Shown: in pieces, positions 52,751-64,000 of the stretch
Layout of the letters: the number at the start of each line of letters is the position of its first letter
How positions within the stretch are numbered: position 1 is the first letter of the stretch
From: Nectonema munidae
Taxonomy: Eukaryota > Nematomorpha > Nectonematoida > Nectonematidae
Assembly: GCA_030549495.1 (NCBI GenBank)
Contig: JAUIRK010000836.1
Coordinates: 56,212-120,211, forward strand
Direction of reading: 5' to 3'
Length of the DNA stretch: 64,000 bases
The notes under the pieces: model-generated
What the model was told of the DNA's origin: nothing
The model's database searches: none
The model's input: the letters and a program-made list of their open reading frames with translations, nothing else
Program-made: the position numbers and the translations under genes

Positions 52751-53724
52751 AGTAAAAAGGAATAATGCCGTTTTTCTATTGCTGCGTAATAAAAGAAATA
52801 GGAAAATAACACTTACTTGCCAATAACGTTCCATAGTCTAATAAGTAAAAGAATGAAAATGCTTACTGAACAATTCTTCAAATGATGGAATGAAAAGGGA
52901 AAAATAGAAGACAGTTTTGAGAAATTAATATACTTAGCAAAAAAGGAATGAAATTACAAAATCTTAGGTTTGTCATGAATGAAGATTTTCATTGGTATGC
53001 CAGATAAGCATCCCGGTAAAGATGACGATTGGCATTTATCAGCGTCAAATCATCAATCATATCAGATTCTGATTAGTACCATGACATATATTTAGAACTT
53101 AGAAAAAGAAAAAAATAAACACAAACCATGAAAATATTAAAACGGGTAACACATTTGCATCAGCAAGAAAGTGTGGCCTTGAATTTCATTTAGTAAAATT
53201 TTCATTATACTGTTTATTTTGTTTTAAACATCTTATGGATGCGTACTAAAATATGATTTTAGGTCTATTAATCCAGAACAAATCAATTTTTTCATTGGTT
53301 CTTGTGCTTTCAGATGCTTTTTCAATGAGATATCTGAATTTAATAGTGGAATAAAATTATCCATAATTGTACAACAACATTCATTATAAGTGATGATGAG
53401 GGTCAAAACAAATATTTCCCTTCCCTCTGTAAATGTATTCAATTAATGGAAAGATAGTTGAATGCCTAAAAAGACAGGTTGTATGTAAACTAAACACTAA
53501 ATTAATATCCATACGCTGAAACAATAGAAAAGAAGGCAAAGAAAATATTACATAATTTCACTGAAGGAATAAAACCAGGGACAAAAGCCTGCCATTGTTT
53601 CAGCGAAACCAACTTTCAAAATTAGGTCCGGATCTGAAAATTGTGATGATCGGTAGAAGTCTGAAAATAAAATTAAGAAATCTTACAAAGTGAAATAAAA
53701 GTTGATTCATCCGATTACACGTGC

Positions 53725-53910
53725 TTCGCTGTAGTGTAAACTGGTCGAGCAGAGCATTGTATAGAAAAGGGTTTGGGTTCAACAAAGCCTGCACTCATCA
53801 TAAAGTTATTTCAGTTCTTAGATCAAAAAGGATTATACGTAAGTGTTAGGAAGAGCATCTAGTTGGAAGATGACTTTGCCCCAGAAAGTCATAGAAATAG
53901 GCACAGCCGT
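53725..53910 (+). mobile_element. Degenerate tRNA-SINE (uncertain)
   Basis: GGTCGAGCAGAGCATTG and GGGTTTGGGTTCAACAAAGC resemble decayed A and B boxes. TTAGGAAGAGCATCTAGTTG downstream is close to the AGAAGGACATCCGGTC core of the SINE at 20,884. Sequence drift is heavy. Confidence 0.4.
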
Positions 53911-54472
53911 ATTTAATGGGCAGGGCAACCTAAAATGAAGTATCCATTTTTTATATTAGTTTATTATAATTGCTTATACTATAATCATACGAACTTGCAA
54001 TTTCTTCTCTATTCTTTGACTTAACCCTCAAAGAGACTTTGATGCGTTAGAAAAAGTGACGAGGTAGCGCATACATCTTGAGAGCATAAGACATGATAAA
54101 CTGCATTGCTACTTATATAGTAATGGTAGTTTATAAAGTAACACTTTATATTTGATGTAAAATTCAACGCATATACTTACACGTAGCTATTTGTCTAATA
54201 CTTCTTTGAAAGATCGGATCGTCTTTCTATTCATTTTATGTTTATGAAGGCTAGCACATGGCGTAAAATTCTATAAATTGCAGATTGGTGTACATCAGTG
54301 GTTCTCAAACTTTTTCAAACCATCGCCTCTTTTAACATAACCTAATTTTTCACCGCCCCCTTCCTTTAATTTTAAATTATGTATCACTAATTGCAAAAAT
54401 TTATTAAATCAAAAATTCCAGAAATGCATATTTTTCCATATTTACAATATATTGATTTCTCATAAAATGATT

Positions 54473-56690
54473 TCAATGGGAGGGATGAAAATGATGTTTT
54501 TGCACCAGTTCATTTACTCTGGGATCAAAGTTACTTAAATTAATTCTCAAATCACCTCCTTTTGCAATTTGAAGACGATTTCTTTGATTGGTTAAAAGTT
54601 TGGAAACTGCGCCACGTTCGGCCAAGTTAATTTAAATTCTATCCCATAAATTTGTATATCTATCAGGGATTTCTCTCTGTAACCAAAAATCAGCATACGA
54701 TTTTTTGAAAAGAGGCTTTAACTCGAAGTCATTTTTCACCGCAATTAGCTCATCTTGAAGCAAAAAATTAGTTTCATTTGAGCAATCGTAAGTGAATGGA
54801 TTTAAGACCCATTCAGGTATTTCCATATCTAGCAGGTCCTTGTATCTTGTGACCATATCCTCCCTTAGAGATTTCAAATGATCTCAATAATTCAAAAGGA
54901 AGAAATCATCTTCTGTAATATGAGAGTCATCAGTACTTAGTTTCAGACTTGGAAAGTTGACCAAATTTCCACGACCCATATTTGTTCTAAGAAAATACAA
55001 TTTATCTATGAAATTACAGATTTTAGATTTCGCGTTGATGAGGGTTATATTATCACCTTATAATTGCACATTCAAATCATTGAATATGCAGAACAAATCC
55101 GTAAGATATGCGATGTCTTTTTTGCGTGACAAGAGACCATCACTCAAGTCGTTGCAATTAATTTGTTGTAAAAATTGGACGACAGTATCAAATAAGGAAA
55201 AAAAACGCTTCAGACAGTTTCCTCTGGAAAGCCATCTGACTTTAATATGTTGAAGAAGACGGTTGAATTCTTCATCATTGTCTGTACACATTTGACGCAA
55301 CATTCGAGAATTCAGCGGGTGGTTCTTTTTTTTATTCACAGATTTAATGACAGTACTGAGTGAATCGAAGAGGCGAGAGCTCAAATTTTTAGCCACTAAA
55401 TGCTGACGATGAATCACACAATGAATTGTAAAAATGTGTGGCACTCCTTTTTTCAAATAAGAAAGAAAACCTCTATGTTTTACCGTTAATGCGGGGGCGC
55501 CATCTGTAGCGAATGAATCATGTTTGTTAGTGGAATATCTCTTTCTTTGAAGAACTTTTCTACTGCCAAAAATAGAGGTGCCTCGGGTATCAGTTTCCAA
55601 CTTTTTAGGAAATAGTAGTTCTTGAACTATTATATTATCTTTAATAAAACGTGCATAAGCCAAAAGCAGGGCGTCATTGCTTGGTAACGTGGACTCATTC
55701 ATTTGCAAGCCAAATTTTTGTTTTTTAAGAATGTCACACGGCTTCTTCAATGTATTCGGCCATTTCGTCAATTCTTCTTCGAACAGTATCATCGCTGAGA
55801 GGAATTGATTTAATAATAGCACGAGGAGAAGTATAATGTGCAACGTTGCGCAAAACTTCTACAACTGGTAAAAGAAGCTGTTCTCCTATTGAATGTGATT
55901 TTCCTGATTTAGCGATTAATTTGGATATATTATAAGAACAAACAAGCCCATCCTCAGCTTTTTGTGTTTGGCTTGTCATAAGAGAAGCGATGTATTTTCT
56001 TTTTTTTCAGTTTATTTTTTAAAGCATGAAACATCTTTATTAACTTGGTTAGGATTAGGGTTTGCATAAGTATCGAAAATTAAAAACCGGTACCGATACC
56101 GAAAAAAACTTACAAAACCGGGAAATTCCGCTTCTAAACGGTTCCTTAAGGAGATATATAGACAGCAAAAAGATGCAATGAAATTGACGTTTTGATTTAT
56201 TATAAACAGATGTAAACTTTTTCTTTCTATATCATTATCATTAAAATGGTTCTAGGAGAAAAGTGTGCAACAGAGAAAAAAAGAAAAAGAAACTCTTTTG
56301 TCGTTTGCACACTTTTCTCCGTTTACCATTAAAATGAGATGACAATGAAAATAAAGATTTTATATGAATGAAGTGCAGTAAAGTTTAATGCAAAGAATTG
56401 CATAGTGAAATAAATCAATTACAATGAAGTTATTCTCGGAACCGAGAATACTTTTCGGTTCCGAGACGGTTCCCAAATTTTTAGAACCGGGAGCAAACCC
56501 TACTTAGGATGCATTTTTTTGATATGCTCAGCCAACCTCGACGGCTTCATTAGAGAATTCTTTCTCACAAATGAGACACATCGGCTTTTGATCTTTATGA
56601 GGTGTCGTGATGAAGCCGAATTTTAAGTATTCAAAAGAGTACTGTCGGACTTTTTCTTTGGTGGATTCTGGGACATAATGATGGTTGATA
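54473..56690 (-). pseudogene. ZBED5-like hAT transposase remnant
   Basis: In order on the minus strand: a BED zinc finger (YSFEYLKFGFITTP, MCLICEKEF, then after a shift SRLAEHIKKMHP); the 447-bp insertion; NISKLIAKSGKSHSIGEQLL and IPLSDDTVRRRIDEMAEYI (55,979-55,734); a frame change; then 55,843-55,058 with SFATDGAPALTVKHRGF, FTIHCVIHRQHLVAKNLS and IKVRWLSRGNCLKRFFSLFD; then MVTRYKDLLDMEIPEWVLNP and, past an in-frame stop, NQRNRLQIAKGGDLRINLSN ending at the stop 54,473-54,475. Overall order and length match ZBED5/GTD2-type proteins. At least four lesions plus the insertion make it inactive. Confidence 0.85.
56056..56502. mobile_element. 447-bp non-autonomous hAT element inside the transposase
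   Basis: The termini TAGGGTTTGC and GCAAACCCTA are exact inverted repeats. The flanks GTTAGGAT (56,048-56,055) and CTTAGGAT (56,503-56,510) match in 7 of 8 bases, an 8-bp hAT duplication. Subterminal CCGGTACCGATACCG and CGGTTCCGAGACGGTTCC blocks and an internal hairpin (GTGTGCAA..TTGCACAC near 56,258-56,310) are also present. No coding sequence. Confidence 0.85.
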
Positions 56691-56699
56691 AAAAAGATG

Positions 56700-58350
56700 T
56701 ATTTTGTTGTGAACTACAATTTTGTTCTTGAGATAAAAATAATTTCACATAAAAACTCTAAAAAGGGTAAAAAAAAATTTTGAATGAAACTTATTTTGAT
56801 TTTAAAGTATGTACAAAAATTATTTGAAAATTTCTAAAATTGCATGTAATAAGGAAAATTGGTTTTCCTCCATGGTTTTTATGTAGTTTTACGCAAAGTA
56901 AATAGTTGTGAATTTGTGGAGAAACTTTTAGATTTGTTGTACAACCAAGGATGCAACGTATTCAATTTTTTCAAATATATTTTCAACGAAGCAAATTATG
57001 CTTATCATTTATCAAATTTTAACTTTACACAAATTAGTAGGCCTTTTTTAGTTTTCAATAAAGAAAATTCATGTTACTTTATACTATGTGATAATTTTCA
57101 ACATTATATAAATTGAACAAAATTTACGCGATTCTAAGTTTCATTTTTCTTTATGGTAATTTTCAAAACTGCCACAGAAAAAATGCCTCAGAAAAATTTA
57201 TATCATTTCATATTTATACACAAAATATATTTTGAGGAGAAAAACATTGAAATACCTCCAAAGAACTAACCACTATGTGGTTAGAATACCACTATGGAAA
57301 TATGTAAGAAATTTAGGATTTTTGCAGACATATTTTTTGAAAAATACATAAATTTTAGAGTGATATAAACGAACCAAAGTGCAAAAATCGATTTTTTGAC
57401 ATCTATTTCAGTTTGTAAACTATACATGCCCAAAGATAGAAAAAACTTAACTTTTTAAAAAAAAAAGACAAAAGTTACATTTTTATACTTCCTATAGAGC
57501 GGAGATTATGAAAAACGCCTTTTTTCAGTAGCTGATACTAAAATAAATTTTTTATTATTCAATTAACACAAAAATAGTGTGCACAGTAGTATAGTTCATG
57601 CAATAAGCTTTCATTTGGTCGATAAACGTGGTTGAAAACACCAAAAGTTATAAGGTCATAAAATAATTGACTAAAGCTAAGTTTTGGCAACTAGAATTGT
57701 AGTGTGATGAGTGCGTGCTTACAAGGTTGGGTGAGACGCGCACGCATGCGAAGAGAAGCATTTACACCTGCACTGATGACTTCCTTCTTCACACACAGGA
57801 AGGATGCATAAGTCAATGGCATGAAAACAAACCATATACAGCGTGAGTGAGAATCCATATTAGAAAGATATAAGTTTAACACTAAAAATTTAATGAAATT
57901 TACCACTTTTTTAGCAAAAATTGAATGTTGTGCTGTGCTAAAAAATTTAAGTAAAAATTTTCGAAATTTTAACGTGATGTTAATTTTTTTGTCATACCAC
58001 CTATGTGAAGTTTCAAAAAATTACGATCAAATTTGAGAAATCTATTGGCTTTCAAAGTTTTCTAACTTTAAATACTATACAGTTCGCTATTGCTTCTCGG
58101 CATAGGAAATGCTTCCGAAGCTTTGCCAAACTATCGATATTCATAGTTTGGCAAAGCTTCAGAAGCATTTCCTATGTTGTGAAGCGTGCCAAAGCTATAT
58201 AGTATTTAACATTAAAAATTTACAATATTTCAAGCTGTTGTATCTTTTCGTGAGGTAAATGAAATTTCACCAAAATTGACACATATATAGAATTAATTAG
58301 GTTGTTACGAGTTTATATTATATGATTACAAAGCATGTTATTTTTTTTCT
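56700..58350. other. 5' region of the hAT element, no gene recognised
   Basis: AT-rich sequence of uncertain origin, possibly itself an insertion, since it is longer than a typical hAT leader. It holds the 140-bp palindrome at 58,069-58,208. A minus-strand frame (57,691-57,906) has no recognised motif. Confidence 0.4.
58069..58208. repeat. 140-bp near-perfect palindrome
   Basis: The arms are symmetric about 58,138/58,139 with a tiny loop. The inner 38 bases each side (CATAGGAAATGCTTC, CCAAACTAT and their complements) pair with about one mismatch. Pairing continues with small bulges to TTAAATACTAT/ATAGTATTTAA at the ends. Transcribed, it would form a long stem. It could be a MITE or a decayed inverted duplication. 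Confidence 0.75.
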
Positions 58351-58394
58351 TTCAACGCCCCCTTTTTACGTTCAGCGCACCCCCCTCTCGGTAT

Positions 58395-59617
58395 CGGGAC
58401 ATTTAGCCGAAAGACAATTGGCCGACAGACATCTGACCGAATGGATATTTAGCCGACGTACATTTGACCGAACAGACATTTCACCGAACGGACATTTGAC
58501 AGAACAGACGATTGACCGAACAGAACAGACAATTGATCTTTCGGCCAAATGTCCAGAAATTTGTGAAAACGCTATTTATAACACAATTTTGTATATCCTT
58601 ACGTGTCACCAATGAAATGTATTCGTCTACAGAGCACAAGTTTCACGCTTATAATTCGGACCTTCGTTCATCGAGTATTAAGCATCTATGTAATCAATCA
58701 CTCTTGCTCACTCAGAACTAATTTGCTATATTTTTGTAGGTTATAAGAGTCTAACTAATTACTGACCCACAAAAAACTGTCCCACAATATTCCATTTTAT
58801 GGTTGGATTTGAAAATATGCTATACTATACTAACATCGACTCTAAGACTAACAATATTCTAACTATGGTAAACCTAACTCTAAAACTAACAATATTCTAA
58901 CAATGCTAAATCTAACTCTAAAACTAACAACATTGTAACTATACTAACACTAACAATATTCTAACTATTATTCTAACTATGCTAACACAAACGTTAAAAC
59001 AATATTCTAACTATACTAACACCAACTCAAAGACTAACAATATTCTAACTATACTAAAACTAACTCTAACAATATTCTAACTATACTAACACTAACAATA
59101 TACTAACTATGCTAACACTAACCAATAACCTAGACGACGTAATTTCTTTAATAATTTTCTTAGTAATTTCGGTAAATTTCTTCATAATTTTTGTTAATAA
59201 TTTTCGAATCTTGCTAAATTCTTTCATTTTGTTGAACATCGCATACTCTAACTCTAACAATATTTTAACTATACTAAATGTTTATTCTAAATTCTAAAAT
59301 CTATTCTAAATGTTTATTCGATCAAACTAACTATGCTAACACTAACGTTAAAACTAACAATATTCTAACTGTACTAACACCAACTCTAAGACTAACAATA
59401 TTCTAACTATACTAAAACTAACTCTAACAATATTTTAACTATACTAAATGTTTATTCTAAATTCTAAAATCTATTCTAAATGTTTATTCGATCAAATGTC
59501 CGTTCGGTAAAATGTCCGTTTGGTGAAATGTCGGTTCGATCAAATGTCTGTTCGGCCAAATGTACGTCGGCTAAATGTCCATTCGGTCAGATGTCTGTCG
59601 GCCAAATGTTCGGACAC
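58395..59617. mobile_element. Foldback-type element with subrepeated inverted arms
   Basis: The left arm (about 58,395-58,552) and right arm (about 59,487-59,617) are inverted copies built from 16-20 base units of the form GGACATTTGACCGAAC. The best-matching core (GGCCGACAGACATCTGACCG, then AATGGA.ATTTAGCCGACGTA) pairs over about 65 bases. The loop between is filled by a degenerate tandem array. This architecture matches foldback (FB/Galileo-like) transposons. No transposase is present and the flanking CG/C-rich DNA belongs to the host hAT. Confidence 0.7.
58780..59480 (+). repeat. Degenerate tandem array (AACAATATTCTAACTATACT)
   Basis: Words such as ACTAACAATATTCTAACTAT and CTAACACTAACTCTAAAAC recur about 15 times with a spacing of roughly 30-50 bases. 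A longer block (ACTATACTAAATGTTTATTC) is duplicated at about 59,268-59,310 and 59,434-59,486. It occupies the loop of the foldback element. Confidence 0.7.
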
Positions 59618-59713
59618 GCCCCCCCCCCCCATTCACAACCAAGCCTCATAACGCCCCCTTTTACTCACTCAACGCCCCCAAGTGGGCGCAAGGGACCACT
59701 TTGAGAAACACTG

Positions 59714-60380
59714 ATTTAAGCCGTCACAATTATATATTCAGCTGTTCTCTTTGCTAAATATGCCTTATGAGTTTATTTTTGCAGACGCATAGATAGCACT
59801 AAATATTTGAAATAAACGTGTAAAGCAACACTGTATAAAATTTAAGCGACCTAAAAGTATAGAAGCGTATATGCTTCGACATTATATAACATAGCACTGA
59901 TTTAATGGGGTCTTCAAAATATCAGCAATTTATTAAAAGAATCGAATAAATTGATTTTTCATTTTCAAACAAAATTTTAGTCATAAAAGTTAGAATTAAA
60001 ATTTTATATCAAAAGTTAGGCAAAATTTCGAGTAAATCTTGAAATATTTTACATTTTAAATGTTCATTAACTATTTTTAATCAGCATTTCAGAACCCTTA
60101 TCCATTTTTACAGGAATCGGTAGAAAAAGTAAATTTTGCCGACACGCTTCCGATTGCAAATACTTGAAAAAAGCAGCATTCCTAGGATTCCAATTGATCG
60201 TTCCATCACCAGGTGCAATCTCTCAAATTTGCTGATTCTTAATAAATCCTTAATATTAAAATCACAAAAAAACTGTGCTCAACTAATCTTTGCAAGCATA
60301 TACCCTAACGGCTGAAAGTGCTATGATATTCACACAACCAACCAAACAACCACCAAAATTGCAATGAAGAAGTCTTTTAC
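59714..60380. other. Region 3' of NUS1 exon c; terminal exon not found
   Basis: The expected C-terminal NUS1 coding (family motif GFLPW.IRLTEI and a final RLG) was looked for on the minus strand and not found here. A frame at about 60,060-60,220 lacks it. Confidence 0.4.
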
Positions 60381-61316
<936 letters not shown>

Positions 61317-61455
61317 CTGTAGAAATACGCAAAGATAGAAGGAAGTGTCATACTCTCTAGTGCACCGATTAAATGTCAAATAACTTATAGAATGCGACAA
61401 AATCTCCAAGAAATTTTTTTTTAAATAAGTTGGTTAAATTAAAATGAATGTCTAT

Positions 61456-61794
61456 TCACAAAATATCTAAAATTAAGGTATTTACTTTTGTAGGGATGAA
61501 AAAATGGAGACCAAGCCAAAGGCAATCGTTGTAAAACTTTGAAGATATGAGAAAAGTAGATAGGTTAGGTAGAGAAGGCCATTGTACACTAAGGCAAGGA
61601 GCATTTGTGAGTATGCTAAACACTTCAATAACTTCTATGCAAAAAGAAATGAGTTCGCGGTTATGACACATATGGCAAAAATTTGAAAACGGACGATGAA
61701 GTTGAAAGCCAAGGAACAAGTACCCAAATCGCAGTTGGCATAAATTTTCGTAACATGAACAAAAATCCAAAAATTGATGAATAAAGGATTCCAA
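61456..61794 (-). CDS. Hydrophobic reading frame, possible upstream NUS1 exon
   Basis: A 112-codon minus-strand frame (starting MESFIHQFLDFCSCYENLCQ) is rich in F, L and C and lies just upstream of NUS1 exon a. NUS1 proteins start with a membrane segment, so an upstream hydrophobic exon is expected. The best donor (ACAAAA|GTAAAT) leaves phase 0 instead of the needed phase 2, and no residue-level similarity is clear. Confidence 0.2.
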   Translation of the reverse strand: MESFIHQFLDFCSCYENLCQLRFGYLFLGFQLHRPFSNFCHMCHNRELISFCIEVIEVFSILTNAPCLSVQWPSLPNLSTFLISSKFYNDCLWLGLHFFIPTKVNTLILDIL

Positions 61795-62107
61795 AAGATA
61801 GTGTGATTTAGATATTAAATAGCAAGCAATTACGTGAATACGATAATGAAATTATATATATAATCCAGAGACGCACATCAAAAGCCAAGAGAAGGGGAAC
61901 AGTAGGAACAAAAGCATTAGGGCCTCCAAAATGGTGTTTTGGAATTATGAGGAGGGCTGAAAAAACTTCAATTTACAAATAATAATAATTGAGCAGGTTA
62001 ATTGAGAAATGATAATGAGTTCGCTAAAAATCTCTACTCCCTGTACGCAAAGGCAACGGAATTCGTTTATCCAGTTTGCATCAGTCTGATAGAAGGGGGA
62101 TTCCAGC
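61795..62107. other. Intergenic, nothing recognised
   Basis: Slightly AG-rich sequence between the hydrophobic frame and the hAT element. No feature supported. Confidence 0.3.
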
Positions 62108-62856
62108 TAGTGTGTCCACTTTAAGGTCTTTTTTTCATTCCCCGGGGAACGAGGACCTCGTAATTTTTGAAAATTTCCCCGGGGATTCCCCGGGGAAGAA
62201 AAAGCGATTTTTTTACAGTAAAAACTGTTCAGAAAAGAAAATTTAAAAGTCTCATATAGGATTTTTATTGAAAAAAATTTAAATGCATAAAAGATTTATG
62301 TTTTAAAAAAATATCTAAGAAAAATTAGAGCGTTCAAAGTTTCATCATTCAAAACTGTTTTTTTTAATTTATAGTTAAAATTTTAAAAATTTCTCATTGA
62401 AACATTAAAAAATATATAGCTTAGCTTCAAAGTAAAAAAAATTGAAATAATCAGATTGAAGACTTAAAAAATTCTTTGTTAAACGATGCAAAAAAATAAT
62501 TTCAAAAGTTTTATATCTATACTTCAATCAAAGTAAAACCTTAAGTTTTTTAGTTTTACTAAATTTTTTTTTTAAACTAGAGAAATTCAAAGACTTTCAT
62601 ACCAAAGAAGTAACATTTTTTTATCTGAATGAAAAATATATTTTGAAAATTATGATATAAACAAAAAAATTAAGTTTTTATGTTTGTGCGAATAATTATT
62701 TTTGTCAAGAAAACTAGTCAAAAGTTTTAACAAATTAACAAAATTCAAACAAAAATTCCCCGAGGAAATTTAAAAATTTTTTTCGAGGACGAGGATTTTG
62801 AAATTTCACGATTCCCCGGGGACTCGAGGACGAGGAATCCCGGGGTGGACACCCTA
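62108..62856. mobile_element. 749-bp hAT element with perfect target duplication
   Basis: The ends TAGTGTGTCCACTTTAAGG and, inverted, TAGGGTGTCCACCCCGGGAT match at TAG.GTGTCCAC. The flanks are identical: ATTCCAGC at 62,100-62,107 and 62,857-62,864. Subterminal regions are full of TTCCCCGGGGA palindromes and GAGGACGAGGA repeats. The interior is AT-rich and non-coding, so it is a non-autonomous copy. Confidence 0.9.
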
Positions 62857-62864
62857 ATTCCAGC

Positions 62865-64000
62865 CAATTAAATGCTAGGTCTTTAATTAAAAAAACCGTA
62901 CAGATAAATGTGAAAGGGGTAACATTAAACATTCACAAATATGAAACCTAAGATCAAAATTTGGAGGATAAGTTATTTTGGAAAAAAAATACCAAATTTT
63001 TGAATTATAACATTCATTTTTCCATAATTTTTTTTTATTGTAAAAGAAATTATATTCTAGAAAATTGTGTTTTATAACTAGACGACGTCTCCTAGACAAA
63101 AAATGTCGTCGAATGGGTGTTTTTTTAAATATATTTAAGAAGGCATTAAATAGAAAAAGTTTGAGAAACACTCAGTCTTAACATCCAAATTGTTTACTTT
63201 CATTTTCTTCTTCCACCGAAAAACGTTAACGCGCTCATCATAACAATAATAATTCATCTTGGAAGTCATTTTAGAATTATTTTTATCTGTGACGCTCATA
63301 GTTGAAATTTTGGAGGCGAAAATTTTTCAAATGTTTTATCTGCAAAAAAATTTGATGTATATCAATACATCAAAAACTATTCATTTTTATAAAAGTTATA
63401 TTTAAAAAATAGTTCGTAGAGTGATAGCAAAAATGACATTATTGTTATCATGAAGATGTCAATACTACAATCGTGAAGAGGAAAACTGAAATTTGAAGGA
63501 AAAAAAATTTTGATATATTTTTTTTAATTGTCACTACCGCGGAAGAATAATTGCCCAAAGCTTTCAAGCGTCTTCCAAAAATGACAACAAAATTTTCTGA
63601 ATTCCTACTCCTCTCTTGTCTATTCTATTTCATTCTTAATTAAGCTTAATGTAAACGTTGCCCCCGCCCTATTAAGCTTAACGTCAACAATGAATGAGGA
63701 CTTATATATAGCTCCTTCTTTTAGATGCGCACCATCTCCAACTTATGTGTAGAAAAGGGGTAAAGATATCAATTAACAATTAAAAAAAAATGAAAATTTT
63801 ATTGAATGAAAAAAATCATTCATTCATTTTCATTGTTCCATTTATTCTTCCCAAAAAATGAAAATGTTTTATTGTGAAAAAAAATTAAAAAAACACATCC
63901 AAATTACATAACTATTCCTAGATAATTTCTATCAAAAATGTAAAACAGAACTAAAGTTAGAAAACTGTGTATTAGAATTTTTCATTCTTTTTAGCGTATA
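62865..64000. other. Right flank, no gene recognised
   Basis: AT-rich DNA. AAAAAGTTTGAGAAACACTC at about 63,157-63,176 is an isolated hAT-type terminus (inverted GAGTGTTTCTCAAACTTTTT) with no partner found. A minus-strand frame at 62,887-63,171 runs up to that terminus and shows no family motif. Confidence 0.35.

Larger units (their letters stand above)
54296..59713 (-). mobile_element. ZBED5-like hAT transposon with nested insertions
   Basis: The left end CAGTGGTTCTCAAACTTTTT and the right end (inverted) CAGTGTTTCTCAAAGTGGTC are typical hAT termini, each followed by CGCCCCC-rich subterminal repeats. A minus-strand transposase remnant fills 54,473-56,690. A 447-bp element interrupts it at 56,056-56,502 and a foldback element sits near the 5' end (58,395-59,617). 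The 8 bases outside the two ends (GTGTACAT and ATTTAAGC) do not match, so the target duplication is lost or the ends come from different copies. Confidence 0.75.

Noticed and set aside
62887-63171. 94-codon minus-strand frame beginning with a hydrophobic segment, considered as the NUS1 N-terminus
   Set aside because: It ends against an isolated hAT terminus, shows no NUS1 signature and lies beyond another hAT insertion.

Overview
The window looks like an AT-rich, intron-rich, transposon-laden animal genome. Genes are split into short exons with GT-AG introns. There are many decayed hAT, piggyBac and LINE relics, tRNA-derived SINEs and MITEs. The element mix (ZBED5-like hAT, piggyBac, CR1/jockey-like and RTE-like LINEs, tRNA SINEs) would fit an invertebrate, perhaps an arthropod or chelicerate, but the species cannot be named from this sequence.

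Left third (1-14,880): no host coding exon was found. The stretch holds piggyBac relics (1-410 and 7,380-9,110), a hAT relic (5,505-7,158), several inverted-repeat elements, one copy of a 783-bp dispersed repeat, and a 1.3-kb element with long terminal inverted repeats (12,096-13,400). Two possible non-coding 5' exons (donors at 4,126 and 10,671) are weak candidates for the leader of the next gene.

Centre (14,881-47,995, plus strand): I could assemble one large gene by hand as 16 coding exons. Every acceptor and donor is AG/GT, all phases agree, and the total is 8,955 nt (2,984 residues plus stop). It encodes a giant, highly charged, low-complexity protein dominated by a single 5.8-kb exon. 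That exon holds 11 copies of a 28/29-residue repeat and then 34 copies of a 43-residue repeat. Nine consecutive internal exons are symmetric phase 1-1, and one exon pair has been duplicated (exons 6-7 and 8-9). Introns carry LINE fragments (all antisense), SINEs, MITEs and a hAT MITE. I do not recognise the protein family.

Right third (48,000-64,000): repeat-rich DNA with a tRNA SINE, a degenerate multi-copy transposon-type gene (about 51.8-52.8 kb) and a ZBED5-like hAT element (54,296-59,713, transposase on the minus strand). That hAT carries a 447-bp hAT element inside its transposase and a foldback element built from tandem subrepeats. Minus-strand exons of NUS1 (Nogo-B receptor, the regulatory subunit of dehydrodolichyl diphosphate synthase) lie at 60,381-61,316, with a long (GAT)n microsatellite in one intron. 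A 749-bp hAT element with a perfect 8-bp target duplication follows at 62,108-62,856.

The two host genes converge tail to tail, with transposon debris between them. Nothing links them functionally.
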